A stretch of 43,898 nt of DNA from an uncultured Actinomycetes bacterium (GCA_903862565.1 CAIOYU010000053.1:1-43898), one strand, 5' to 3'. Counted from the stretch's first letter, positions 1 through 9,547 are shown. A program made the numbers and translations. The notes: generated from the letters alone by a model not told the origin.

Positions 1-1004
1 AGCAGGCCCGCATTCGGGTTGTCGGCCGAGCCGTCGACGAACAGCCGGAACCCACCAGTGGCCGACGCCTTCGGCAGCGCCAGGAACCCACCCAGCAGAC
101 CCGGACCCGAGGTGGTCGTGCTCGCAGCCGCCGCGCCCGCGGTCTTCGCGCCGCCGAACTCCCGGCGGGTGAACGCCATCGCCGCCCAGGCCAGCGGCAC
201 CGCCGCCGGCGTGTTCCCACCGCCGCCGGAAGCCAGCCACGTCAAAGGGTTTGCGCTGATCCCCGACACCGCATCCGTTGCCGCGGCAGCCGACATCACC
301 GGAGCCGACGCCGAGGCCGGAGCCACCGCAGGGGAACCGGCCACCGCGCGAACTGCCTGGGCGGAACCGGGCCGGACCGCAGGGGAGGCCGACAATCCTG
401 CCGATGCCGGTGCCGACGACGCCGAAACCGGCGCCGATCCCCCAGAGGCCGATGCGTCCGGCGCGGACCGCATAACAGAGGCCGGCAGAGTGGACAGAGC
501 TGGGCCGTCGGCGACCGCCACCGTCGACACCGACTCGTGCAACTCAGGAGAGTCGGCCGGCGAAACCACCGATTCACTCCCGGAGCGACGCTTGCCCGCC
601 GGGGCCGCCGGCACCGCGGAGTGGGGGCGACCCCGACGCGACGAAACTGCGGACTGGCCGCCGCCGGTGGCGTCGGGAGCCTGCGCGCCCGAAGCCGGGC
701 TGGACACGTTCGATCCACCCGGCGACACCGATCCAACAGACACCGACCCTCCAGAGATCGACGAACCCGACCCGGAGTGTCCAGCCGGCCCAGCCTGCCC
801 ACCCGACCGCGCGGCACTGCGCGTCACCCCACCGGAAGACCCGCTGTCCGCCGAACCCGCCGATCCCGACGAACCAGTGGTATCCGCGAACGCGACCCCA
901 GGCGCGCCCGCCACCGCGGCACCCACGCCAAGAGCCACCGCCAGCGCACCCAAACGGCCCACAAAAAGCGAAGCTGATGCACCCGTGCTGTTATCACCGG
1001 ACAT
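1..1004 (-). CDS. Secreted Ser/Ala/Gly-rich protein, N-terminal part (truncated by window start; possibly PGRS-like)
   Basis: Missing from the ORF track because it runs off the window. Reverse-strand ATG at 1004 reads open to position 1: MSGDNSTGASASLFVGRLGALAVALGVGAAVAGAPGVAFADTTGSSGSAGSADSGSSGG...GGFRLFVDGSADNPNAGLL. Signal peptide followed by low-complexity S/A/P/G region. Confidence 0.75.
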   Translation of the reverse strand, partial: MSGDNSTGASASLFVGRLGALAVALGVGAAVAGAPGVAFADTTGSSGSAGSADSGSSGGVTRSAARSGGQAGPAGHSGSGSSISGGSVSVGSVSPGGSNVSSPASGAQAPDATGGGQSAVSSRRGRPHSAVPAAPAGKRRSGSESVVSPADSPELHESVSTVAVADGPALSTLPASVMRSAPDASASGGSAPVSASSAPASAGLSASPAVRPGSAQAVRAVAGSPAVAPASASAPVMSAAAATDAVSGISANPLTWLASGGGGNTPAAVPLAWAAMAFTRREFGGAKTAGAAAASTTTSGPGLLGGFLALPKASATGGFRLFVDGSADNPNAGL

Positions 1005-1179
1005 TCTGGTTACCCCCTTCGTTCATGGAAACGCCACCATCAAGCCCCGCACGGTCATGAGATGACGACGAAGAACGGGAGATAAGGCCCAGGACGCAAG
1101 GTCACCCTAAGCGACGACACACAGCCACGCACGATGAAATCGCCGTGGCCGGCCGACGCTCAACCGACCGAATTGCATT

Positions 1180-1350
1180 GACCTCCGGGGACTGTCCGGA
1201 ATTCGATGTAAGCGGGTCTATCGCTGATTCGGTGTAAGTGGTTTCAACCGCCTCCAGCGTGGGGCAGAAGGAATCACTGCAATGACCAAGACACTCAAGG
1301 GCATGGATGCTCAGGTGCAAGAGGCGGCTGCGACCGGCGGGAACGTGGAT
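1180..1350 (+). mobile_element. Possible insertion-sequence end remnant (IS256-like, tentative)
   Basis: Imperfect direct repeats ATTCGATGTAAGCGGG (1201-1216) and ATTCGGTGTAAGTGGT (1227-1242), then a short ORF from ATG 1282 ([21 protein letters not shown]...) that runs into kinase-antisense sequence. Family call is from memory of style only. Confidence 0.25.
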
Positions 1351-1354
1351 GAGG

Positions 1355-1591
1355 GAGGAGGTGGTAGGCAGTGGCGGCGAGGGCGTACTGGTCAGCACGG
1401 CCGTCGATCTGCTCGCCCATGAGCTGTTCGGGCGCCGCGTATGCGATCGTGCCGACTGCCGCATTGGTCGCGGTGATTCCGCCGATGTCGTCCGCACTGC
1501 GGGCTATCCCAAAGTCGCCGAGACGGATTCGGCGTTGGCCGTCGAAGTCGGGTTTGGTCAGCAGAATGTTGGCGGGTTTGACGTCGCGGTC
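1355..1591 (-). pseudogene. Ser/Thr protein kinase (Pkn-type) fragment, truncated at both ends
   Basis: Translation [79 protein letters not shown] carries the catalytic-loop (RDVKPANIL), DFG and APE motifs but no N-lobe or C-terminal part. Confidence 0.85.
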
Positions 1592-1619
1592 TAGACCAGA
1601 GCCGCCGCGGCCGGCGGCG

Positions 1620-2405
1620 CTAGAAGAGCGTCCCGGCGAAGAACTGCAGCATGGCGGAGTTGACCGCCTCGGGGCGTTCCAGGAAGCCGAGGTGGCCGGC
1701 GTTGGCGATCTGGACGTAACGCCCCTTGGGAATCGCGTCCCCGACCTCCTTGCCCAGCGCCGCGGGGGTGATGAGGTCATCGGCGAAGCCGATCACCAGC
1801 ACCTCGCTGCTGATCGATCGGTAAGCCGGCAACCGGTTCTCCCGCGGGGCCACACCCAACTGCGCGCGCCAACCCGGGGTGCGCTGCATCGGGAAGGCCA
1901 TGAACATCTGCAGCCACTCCTCGATCGCCGGGGAGTTGATGGTCCTGGGCGAGAAGTTCTCCAGGATGCGGACCTTCGCGGCGTAGGCGACCGGTAGTTC
2001 GACATCGGCGTCGGCCAATTCCAGATCGGCCGTCCGGAACGCGATCCGCGTGGTGTCGACCCGACCGCGGGTGCCCATCAGCACGGCCTGGGTCACCAGG
2101 TCGGGGCGGGCCAGCATGAGTTCCTGGGCGATGAACGCGCCCATCGACATGGCCACCACGCGGGTGGGCCCGCCGATCACCGACTCGATCAACTCAGCGG
2201 TGTCGGCGACCACCTGCTCGGTGGTGAAGCCCTCGGCGTTCTCGGTGGCCCCTACCCCGCGGTTGTCGAACGTGATGCAGCGGTAGCCCGCCGCCAGGAA
2301 AGCCGGTACCTGATGGATGTGCCAGGTACGGCCGGCGCCGCCGGTACCGGCGATGAACAGCACCGGGTCGCCGGTTCCCTTGTCGTCGAAGGCCAGGTTG
2401 GTCAC
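1620..2405 (-). CDS. bpoC: Alpha/beta hydrolase, BpoC-like (Rv0554 type)
   Basis: From GTG at 2405: [62 protein letters not shown]...; nucleophile elbow SMGAF; C-terminal [13 protein letters not shown]. Next to menC as in M. tuberculosis. Confidence 0.85.
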   Translation of the reverse strand: MTNLAFDDKGTGDPVLFIAGTGGAGRTWHIHQVPAFLAAGYRCITFDNRGVGATENAEGFTTEQVVADTAELIESVIGGPTRVVAMSMGAFIAQELMLARPDLVTQAVLMGTRGRVDTTRIAFRTADLELADADVELPVAYAAKVRILENFSPRTINSPAIEEWLQMFMAFPMQRTPGWRAQLGVAPRENRLPAYRSISSEVLVIGFADDLITPAALGKEVGDAIPKGRYVQIANAGHLGFLERPEAVNSAMLQFFAGTLF

Positions 2406-2487
2406 GGCAGAACGGTAGCAGCGGGTCCACCCAGTGCTCATATGAAAGACATAGAACACGTGAATAGTTTTTCGGTATTCTGAGAGC

Positions 2488-2799
2488 ATGAACACACTGC
2501 TCGCGCGTTTCATCCCGGCCCTGGCTGCGGGCGCAGTCCTGGCTACCGCTCTGTCACCCGTGGCCGCCGCTGCCGACCCCAGCGAGTGGCCGCAGCCGGG
2601 ATCACAACCGGCCGATGTCATCCTGCGGGAACTCGAGAGCACCGGCTACAACGTTGGGATCAACTGGACCAACAACGGCAAAGGGGTCCCACTCGCCCGC
2701 TGTCAGGTGTCGGGCTACCACGCACCCGGCGTGATCGACGCTGCCGATCCGGCATTCACCAGCATCTACGTGGACGTCGTCTGCCCCGACGAGGACTGA
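2488..2799 (+). CDS. Small secreted protein of unknown function (copy A)
   Basis: Signal peptide MNTLLARFIPALAAGAVLATALSPVAAAA; mature part has ILRELESTGYNVGINWTNNGKGVPLARCQVSGY...SIYVDVVCPDED, resembling the product at 17922-18212. Confidence 0.8.
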   Translation: MNTLLARFIPALAAGAVLATALSPVAAAADPSEWPQPGSQPADVILRELESTGYNVGINWTNNGKGVPLARCQVSGYHAPGVIDAADPAFTSIYVDVVCPDED

Positions 2800-3752
2800 G
2801 CGGAGCCGAGCAACGGGTAACACTCCCGCACCCGTTCGATCCACCAGTCCCGGCGGTCGGCGGCGGCCGCCAGGAACGCAAGGCGGGCGGGGTCGGGGAC
2901 GACGTCAGCGACGGTCAGGAACCCGTTGACGACGTTCACGTCGGCCACATCCTCGACGAAAAGGCCACCGGTGCCCAGCCCGCAGGCATGCTCCACCCAT
3001 GGCAGCGACGCCGCGGCGGCCAGGCCCGCGGCGATGCCGACCGCGGAGTCCAGCGCGCTGGACACCACCACCGGGATGTCGACCTGCGCCGCGATGGCCA
3101 GCATCGCCCGCACTCCTCCCAGTGGGGCGACCTTGAGCACGGCTACGTCGGCGGCCTTCGCCCGGACCACCGCCAGCGGGTCGGAGGCCTTGCGGATGCT
3201 CTCGTCGGCGGCGACCTTGACGCCGATGCGCCGTCGCACCTGGGCAAGTTCGGCGACCGTGCGGCAGGGCTGTTCGAGGTATTCCAGTGGGCCGCTTTCG
3301 GTCAGTGCCGCGGCCGCGGCCACCGCCTGGTCCACCGTCCACCCGCCGTTGGCGTCGACCCGCACCGTCGGGACCGAAGACCGCACCGCCTCTACTCGGG
3401 CGACATCGTCTGCCAGCGTCTGACCCGGCTCGGCGACTTTCACCTTCGCCGTTGTCGACCCCGGGAAGCGGGCCAGCACCTCGGGGACCTGCGCGGCCGG
3501 CACCGCGGGCACGGTGGCGTTGACCGGGATTCTGGTCCGCATCGCGACCGGCCTTGGGCTGTAAGCGGATTCGATGCCGCTGGCCAGCCACGCCGCCGCC
3601 TCCGAAGGCTCGTACTCGACGAAGGCGCCGAATTCACCCCAGCCGGCCGGCCCATCGATGAGCGCCACCTCGCGAACCGTGATGCCGCGAAACCGAACCC
3701 GCATCGGCAGCGCGACGACGTGCAGGCGATCCAGCAGGTCGTCGAGCGTCAT
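2766..3752 (-). CDS. menC: o-Succinylbenzoate synthase
   Basis: Enolase-superfamily protein (TAKVKVAE, VRVDANGGW, EQPCRT, VAADES, LKVAPLGG); position between bpoC and fadD genes. Confidence 0.9.
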   Translation of the reverse strand: MTLDDLLDRLHVVALPMRVRFRGITVREVALIDGPAGWGEFGAFVEYEPSEAAAWLASGIESAYSPRPVAMRTRIPVNATVPAVPAAQVPEVLARFPGSTTAKVKVAEPGQTLADDVARVEAVRSSVPTVRVDANGGWTVDQAVAAAAALTESGPLEYLEQPCRTVAELAQVRRRIGVKVAADESIRKASDPLAVVRAKAADVAVLKVAPLGGVRAMLAIAAQVDIPVVVSSALDSAVGIAAGLAAAASLPWVEHACGLGTGGLFVEDVADVNVVNGFLTVADVVPDPARLAFLAAAADRRDWWIERVRECYPLLGSAQSSSGQTTST

Positions 3753-5353
3753 CAGATCGCGCGGTCTTGGTTCTCCCAGTAGGGCTTGCGCAGATCCTTC
3801 TTAAGGAGCTTGCCGGTGGGGTTGCGAGGCAACACCTCCATGATGTCGATGCTCTTGGGGCACTTGTAGCGGGCCAGCCGATCCTTGCACCACTCCAGCA
3901 GTTCGGCCTCGGTGGTGTGCGCACCGGCGCTGAGTTCGACGACAGCCTTGACCGACTCGCCCCACTTCGGGTCCGGGATACCGAACACCGCGGCGTCGAG
4001 CACCGCGGGATTGTCGGTCAACGCACGCTCGACCTCCACGGAGTAGATGTTCTCGCCACCGGAGATGATCATGTCCTTGAGGCGGTCCTCGACGAAGATG
4101 AACCCGTCGGCATCGACGCGCCCGATGTCGCCGGTGCGGAACCAGTGGTCCTCGGTGATCGCCTCCGCGGTGGCATCGGGCTTGTTGTGGTAGCCCTTCA
4201 TCAACTGCGGTGTCCGGAACCACAACTCGCCGGCGATGCCGGGTTCGACGTCCTGGAGGGTGCCCGGGTCGACCACCCGGACCTCAACCTCGTGCATGGG
4301 CTGGCCGGCGCTGACCAACCGCTCGGGGTGCGCCGCGTCGCGGTGCGCCTCGGGACTGAGCTGCGACACCGCGCCGCACACCTCGGTGAGCCCGTACACC
4401 TGGACGAAGTCTGTGTGAGGCAAGGCCTTCAGCGCGTCCTTGAGCAACGCGTGCGGCATCGGGGAGGCGCCGTAGACGAACGTGCGCAGGCGACCGAACA
4501 GTGCTGCCGCCTCGGGTCCGGACTCCAGCACCTTGCCGATCACGGCGGGCACCAGGAAGGTGCGGGTGGCGCCCTGCAGGATCCCGCCGGCCAGGGTCAT
4601 GCCGTCGGCCTCGCGGGTCATGATGGTCGGCACGCCCGCGTGCAGGGTGAACTGCACGAACGACGTTCCGCCGACGTGGAACAGCGGCATGGCCACCAGG
4701 GTCTTGTCGTCGTCCTCGAAGTCGAACGTTCCGGAGTTGAGAGTGTGTGCGATCAGGTTGGCCTGAGTGAGCTCAATGCCCTTGGGCTTACCCGTGGTGC
4801 CCGAGGAGTACATGATCACGCAGACGTCATCGGGGCTGACGTCGGCGCCCTGACCCCGCGGCGTCGCGGCGGCGAGCACAGCCTCGTACTCGTCACCCTC
4901 GCCGCCCTCGGGCGTGACCTCGATGATGTCGGTGACCATCGGGATCTGATCGCGAATCTTGTCGACGGACGCCCGCAACTCGGCCCCGACCACGATCAGC
5001 TTGGCGCCGCAGTCGTTGATGACGTAGTCCATCTCCGCGGCGGCCAGACGGAAGTTGATGATCGCCGTGGCGGCGCCGAGGCTGGCAGCGGCCATGGTCA
5101 GCTCAACGCAGGCCGGGTGGTTCTTGTCGAGGAACGCCACCACGTCGCCGCGGCCCACACCGCGCTCGGCCAGCACTCCGGCCAGCCGGCGCACCCGGTC
5201 GTTCAGCTGGGCCCAGGTGAAGCTGCGGCCCAGATAGTGCATCGCCTCACCGTCGGGCTTGTGCTCAGCCCAGTAGGTCAACGGGTCGTCGAGGAAGCGA
5301 GGGGCCGGGATGTCTTTCAGAGCAAGCGCCATATCGGACAGGGTGCCATTCAC
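3752..5353 (-). CDS. Acyl-CoA synthetase (FadD family)
   Basis: AMP-binding motif YSSGTTGKPKGIELT; GELWFRTPQLMKGY; TGDIGRVDADGFIFVEDRLKDMIISGGENIYSVEVE; C-terminal PRNPTGKLLKKDLRK. True start may be ATG at 5332. Confidence 0.9.
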   Translation of the reverse strand: MNGTLSDMALALKDIPAPRFLDDPLTYWAEHKPDGEAMHYLGRSFTWAQLNDRVRRLAGVLAERGVGRGDVVAFLDKNHPACVELTMAAASLGAATAIINFRLAAAEMDYVINDCGAKLIVVGAELRASVDKIRDQIPMVTDIIEVTPEGGEGDEYEAVLAAATPRGQGADVSPDDVCVIMYSSGTTGKPKGIELTQANLIAHTLNSGTFDFEDDDKTLVAMPLFHVGGTSFVQFTLHAGVPTIMTREADGMTLAGGILQGATRTFLVPAVIGKVLESGPEAAALFGRLRTFVYGASPMPHALLKDALKALPHTDFVQVYGLTEVCGAVSQLSPEAHRDAAHPERLVSAGQPMHEVEVRVVDPGTLQDVEPGIAGELWFRTPQLMKGYHNKPDATAEAITEDHWFRTGDIGRVDADGFIFVEDRLKDMIISGGENIYSVEVERALTDNPAVLDAAVFGIPDPKWGESVKAVVELSAGAHTTEAELLEWCKDRLARYKCPKSIDIMEVLPRNPTGKLLKKDLRKPYWENQDRAI

Positions 5354-5428
5354 GCCGCGAAAACTTGGGCGGTTTCCATCAATCGGATGACTCCTTCGTC
5401 ACCGCCGACAAGTCCTACTCTGTCAGTC

Positions 5429-7045
5429 ATGCCCGAGGACATGCTGCGTCATCCCGTGCACTCCGGGCATCTCACCGTGGGCGCGCTCAGGCGCCACCGG
5501 AACCGGCCGGTGTTGTTCCTCGGCAATGCCACGCTGACCGGCGGCGAGTTGGCCGACCGGATCAGCTGCTACATCCAGGCTTTCGAAGCACTCGGCGCCG
5601 GCACCGACGCCACCGTCGGTTTGCTCTCACTGAACCGGCCCGAGGTGCTGATGATCATCGGCGCCGGACAGACCCAGGGCTATCGGCGCACCGCCCTGCA
5701 CCCGCTGGGCTCCCTGGACGACCACGCCTACGTACTGGCCGACGCGGGTGCGACGGCTTTGATCATCGACCCCGTCCCGATGTTCGTCGATCGGGCGGTG
5801 GGCCTGCTGGCGAAGGTGCCGGCGCTGAGAAAGGTGCTGACGCTCGGACCGGTCCCGGCGGAACTGGGCGGCCCCGAGAACAACAACGTCGGCGTCGACC
5901 TCGTCGCCGAAGCGGCCCGGTACACACCGAAACCGTTGGTGGCCAAGGACCTACCTCCCGACCACATCGCCGGACTCTCTTACACGGGCGGCACCACGGG
6001 CAAGCCCAAGGGCGTGATGGGTACGGTCGGTTCGATCCTGACGATGACGACCATCCAGCTCGCCGAGTGGGAATGGCCGGAGCATCCCCGGTTCCTGATG
6101 TGCACCCCGCTATCGCACGCCGGGGCGGCCTTCTTCATTCCCACGATCGTCAAGGGCGGCGAGATGATCGTGCTGCCCAAGTTCGACCCCGCCGAGGTGC
6201 TGGCCACCATCGAGGAACGGCGGATCACCGCGACCATGCTGGTGCCGTCGATGATCTACGCCCTGATGGACCACCCCGATTCACACACCCGCGACCTGAC
6301 GTCCCTGGAGACGGTGTACTACGGCGCCTCGGCGATGAACCCGGTGCGACTGGCCGAGGCGATCCGCCGGTTCGGCCCGATCTTCGCGCAGTACTACGGG
6401 CAGTCCGAGGCGCCGATGGCGATCACCTATCTGGCCAAGTCCGACCACGACGAGGCGCGGTTGACCTCCTGTGGACGTCCCACACTGTTCGCGCGCACCG
6501 CCTTGTTGGGCCCCGGCGGGAAGCCGGTGCAACAGGGTGAGGTCGGCGAGATCTGTGTGGCCGGACCGCTGCTGGCCGGTGGTTACTGGAACCTGCCGGA
6601 GGTCACCGCGGAGACCTTCACGGACGGGTGGCTGCACACCGGCGACATGGCCCGCGAGGACGAGGACGGATTCTTCTTCATCGTCGACCGGGTCAAGGAC
6701 ATGATCGTCACAGGCGGCTTCAACGTGTTCCCGCGCGAGGTCGAGGATGTCGTCGCCGAGCACCCGGCCGTCGCGCAGGTCTGCGTCATCGGCACCCCCG
6801 ACGAGAAGTGGGGTGAGGCGGTGACGGCGGTGATCGTGCTGCGGCCCGGGCAGCCGTCCGATCCCGAGTCCGTCGCCAAGGTCGCCGACGAGATTCGGGC
6901 GGCCGTCAAGGAACGCAAAGGGTCGGTTCAGGTGCCCAAGCAGGTCATCGTGGCGGACTCGGTGCCGTTGACGGCGCTGGGGAAGCCGGACAAGAAGGCC
7001 GTGCGGGCGAAGTTCTGGGAAGGGGCGTCACGTGCCATCGGTTGA
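5429..7045 (+). CDS. fadD8: Acyl-CoA synthetase, FadD8-like
   Basis: Starts at ATG 5429 (MPEDMLRHPVHSGHLTVGALRRHRNRPVLFLGNATLTGGELADRI...) inside a longer ORF; SYTGGTTGKPKGVMGT; VKDMIVTGGFNVFPREVEDVV; next to menB. Confidence 0.85.
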   Translation: MPEDMLRHPVHSGHLTVGALRRHRNRPVLFLGNATLTGGELADRISCYIQAFEALGAGTDATVGLLSLNRPEVLMIIGAGQTQGYRRTALHPLGSLDDHAYVLADAGATALIIDPVPMFVDRAVGLLAKVPALRKVLTLGPVPAELGGPENNNVGVDLVAEAARYTPKPLVAKDLPPDHIAGLSYTGGTTGKPKGVMGTVGSILTMTTIQLAEWEWPEHPRFLMCTPLSHAGAAFFIPTIVKGGEMIVLPKFDPAEVLATIEERRITATMLVPSMIYALMDHPDSHTRDLTSLETVYYGASAMNPVRLAEAIRRFGPIFAQYYGQSEAPMAITYLAKSDHDEARLTSCGRPTLFARTALLGPGGKPVQQGEVGEICVAGPLLAGGYWNLPEVTAETFTDGWLHTGDMAREDEDGFFFIVDRVKDMIVTGGFNVFPREVEDVVAEHPAVAQVCVIGTPDEKWGEAVTAVIVLRPGQPSDPESVAKVADEIRAAVKERKGSVQVPKQVIVADSVPLTALGKPDKKAVRAKFWEGASRAIG

Positions 7046-7679
7046 GGCGGTGCTGTTCGACTTCTCCGGAACCCTGGCCAGGCTCGAGGAAGACGACAGT
7101 TGGTTCACCGGAATGGGGTTGGATGCGGCCCGGCAGGTCGAGGTCATGGACCGGATGACCCATCCCACCGCCGACGTCGATCACCACGCGTGGGCACACC
7201 GCGACCTCGATCCCGTCAGGCATCGCGAGGCCTACATGCATGTGCTGCGCGAGTCCGGGCTACCTGAGACACATGCGGCTTCGTTGTATGGAAAACTCAG
7301 CGATCTGGAATCCTGGACCCCGTATCCTGATACGGCCAGTGTTCTGAATGCGTTGCGCACCATAGGAATCCGCACGGCGGTAGTGTCCAACATCCCCTGG
7401 GACATCCGCCAGGCTCTCTCGGCGTTCGGAACCGGAGCCGACGAATACGTCCTGTCCTTCGAGGTCGGTGTGGTCAAGCCGGATCCGCGAATCTTCGAGA
7501 TCGCGCTGGACTTGCTCGGCGTTGACCCCGGGCACACGCTGATGGTGGGCGACAGTCCGGAGAACGATGGTGCGGCAACGGTGCTCGGATGCGGATTCGC
7601 CTTGGTGGACCCCCTACCGACCATGGATCGGCCGACCGGGCTGATCGACGCGCTCGGCGCCGCGGGAGTCGTGCTTTAG
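7032..7679 (+). CDS. HAD-superfamily hydrolase
   Basis: VEAVLFDFSGTL (motif I), VVSNIPWDIR, KPDPRIFEIALDLLGVDPGHTLMVGDSPENDGAAT (motifs III/IV). GTG start overlaps the fadD8 end by 14 bp. Confidence 0.88.
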   Translation: MPSVEAVLFDFSGTLARLEEDDSWFTGMGLDAARQVEVMDRMTHPTADVDHHAWAHRDLDPVRHREAYMHVLRESGLPETHAASLYGKLSDLESWTPYPDTASVLNALRTIGIRTAVVSNIPWDIRQALSAFGTGADEYVLSFEVGVVKPDPRIFEIALDLLGVDPGHTLMVGDSPENDGAATVLGCGFALVDPLPTMDRPTGLIDALGAAGVVL

Positions 7680-7734
7680 CCGCCGAACACCTCGCTGGCG
7701 TCACGGTCGGGGAATCCTGGCGTACGGTCAAGCC

Positions 7735-8649
7735 GTGAGCGACAACCCGTTCAAACCAGAACTCTGGCGCACCGTCGAGGGCTTCGAGGACCTCACCGAC
7801 ATCACCTACCACCGGCACGCTCCCGACGGGGCTCCCCGACCGACGGTACGGGTGGCGTTCAACCGCCCCGAAGTGCGCAACGCCTTCCGTCCGCACACCG
7901 TCGACGAGCTCTACCGCGCGCTCGACCACGCCCGGATGTCGCCCGACGTCGGAGTGGTGCTGCTGACCGGAAACGGCCCGTCACCCAAAGACGGCGGCTG
8001 GGCATTCTGCTCCGGTGGCGACCAGCGCATCCGCGGACGCAGCGGCTATCAGTACGCCGCGGGTGAGACGGCCGAGACCGTCGACCCGGCCCGCGCCGGA
8101 CGGCTGCACATCCTCGAGGTCCAGCGGCTGATCCGATTCATGCCCAAGCCGGTGATCTGCCTTGTCAACGGCTGGGCGGCCGGGGGCGGCCACAGCCTGC
8201 ACGTGGTGTGCGACCTCACCCTGGCCAGCCGGGAGCACGCCCGGTTCAAGCAGACCGACGCCGACGTCGGCAGCTTCGACGGCGGCTACGGCAGCGCCTA
8301 CCTCGCCCGCCAGGTGGGCCAGAAGTTCGCCCGGGAGATCTTCTTCCTGGGCCGCACCTACGACGCTGAGCAGATGCACCACATGGGGGCGGTCAACGAA
8401 GTGGTCGATCACGCCGATCTGGAGAAGGTCGCCTGCGAGTGGGCGGATGCGATCAACGGCAAATCGCCTCAGGCGCAACGGATGCTGAAGTTCGCGTTCA
8501 ACCTGCTCGACGACGGACTCGTCGGCCAGCAGTTGTTCGCCGGCGAAGCCACCCGGCTGGCGTACATGACCGACGAAGCCGTCGAGGGCCGTGACGCATT
8601 CCTGGAGAAGCGCGACCCGGACTGGAGCCCGTTCCCCCGCTATTTCTAG
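7735..8649 (+). CDS. menB: 1,4-Dihydroxy-2-naphthoyl-CoA synthase
   Basis: VRVAFNRPEVRNAFRPHTVDELYRALDHAR, GNGPSPKDGGWAFCSGGDQRIRGRSGYQYA, VCDLTLASREHARFKQTDADVGSFDGGYGSAYLARQVG. Confidence 0.95.
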   Translation: MSDNPFKPELWRTVEGFEDLTDITYHRHAPDGAPRPTVRVAFNRPEVRNAFRPHTVDELYRALDHARMSPDVGVVLLTGNGPSPKDGGWAFCSGGDQRIRGRSGYQYAAGETAETVDPARAGRLHILEVQRLIRFMPKPVICLVNGWAAGGGHSLHVVCDLTLASREHARFKQTDADVGSFDGGYGSAYLARQVGQKFAREIFFLGRTYDAEQMHHMGAVNEVVDHADLEKVACEWADAINGKSPQAQRMLKFAFNLLDDGLVGQQLFAGEATRLAYMTDEAVEGRDAFLEKRDPDWSPFPRYF

Positions 8650-8668
8650 GTCTCCATAGACTCAAGGA

Positions 8669-9538
8669 GTGAACCCGATAAGCCGCAGGTTGTCCGAAGC
8701 GATCGCCATGACCGGGTACCGGCCGCCGCTGAGCTTGCCGAGCCGGACGCGAATTCCTTTGCGCGGCAAGCGGGTACTTGTCACCGGCGCATCCTCGGGT
8801 ATCGGGGAAGCCGGTGCCGAGCAGTTTGCCGCCGAAGGCGCCGAGGTGATCGTCGTCGCCCGCCGCGCCGAGTTGCTGGAGGAACTCACCGAGCGGATCG
8901 CTGAAGCGGGCGGCACCGCCACCGCGATGCCGTGCGACCTGTCCGACCTCGACGCCGTCGACGCGTTGGCGCAGACGGTCGAGGAGCGCTTCGGCGGAGT
9001 CGACATCCTGGTGAACAATGCCGGGCGTTCGATCCGCCGGCCGCTGGCCGACTCGTTGGACCGCTGGCACGACGTCGAGCGCACCATGCAACTCAACTAC
9101 TACTCCCCGCTGCGACTGATCCGCGGCCTGGCGCCCGGGATGCTCGAACGGGGCGACGGGCACATCATCAACGTGGCCACCTGGGGCGTGCTCAGTGAGG
9201 CCTCCCCGCTGTTCAGCGTGTACAACGCCTCCAAGGCCGCGCTGAGCGCGGTGAGTCGGACCATCGAGACCGAGTGGTCGCGTAACGGTGTGCACTCGAC
9301 CACGCTGTACTACCCGTTGGTGTCCACCCCGATGATCGTCCCGACCAAGGAGTACCGCGGTGTTCCCGCACTGAGCCCGGCCGAGGCCGGCCGGTGGATG
9401 ATCGACGCCGCCAAGCACCGCCCGGTGCGGATCGCGCCCCGGTTCGGGATGACAGCCCGCGCCATCGACTTCGTCGCCCCCGGTGTGCTCAACGGGATCC
9501 TCAAACGTCAACAGATGCAACCGAACAGCCCGGTCTAG
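8669..9538 (+). CDS. Short-chain dehydrogenase/reductase
   Basis: TGASSGIGEAGAEQFA, NNAGRSIRRP, YNASKAALSAVSRTIE; Rv0547c-like position. Confidence 0.9.
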   Translation: MNPISRRLSEAIAMTGYRPPLSLPSRTRIPLRGKRVLVTGASSGIGEAGAEQFAAEGAEVIVVARRAELLEELTERIAEAGGTATAMPCDLSDLDAVDALAQTVEERFGGVDILVNNAGRSIRRPLADSLDRWHDVERTMQLNYYSPLRLIRGLAPGMLERGDGHIINVATWGVLSEASPLFSVYNASKAALSAVSRTIETEWSRNGVHSTTLYYPLVSTPMIVPTKEYRGVPALSPAEAGRWMIDAAKHRPVRIAPRFGMTARAIDFVAPGVLNGILKRQQMQPNSPV

Positions 9539-9547
9539 GAAGGCGCC

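Noticed and set aside
19-1065. 348-aa plus-strand ORF
   Set aside because: Antisense to the signal-peptide-bearing minus-strand gene; typical GC-rich shadow ORF.
1102-1497. 131-aa minus-strand ORF
   Set aside because: No domain recognised; spans kinase fragment out of frame and IS-like sequence.
2586-3782. 398-aa plus-strand ORF
   Set aside because: Antisense to menC; no recognisable domain.
3767-5428. N-terminal half of the 1092-aa plus-strand ORF
   Set aside because: Antisense to a clear FadD gene; the real fadD8 starts at ATG 5429.
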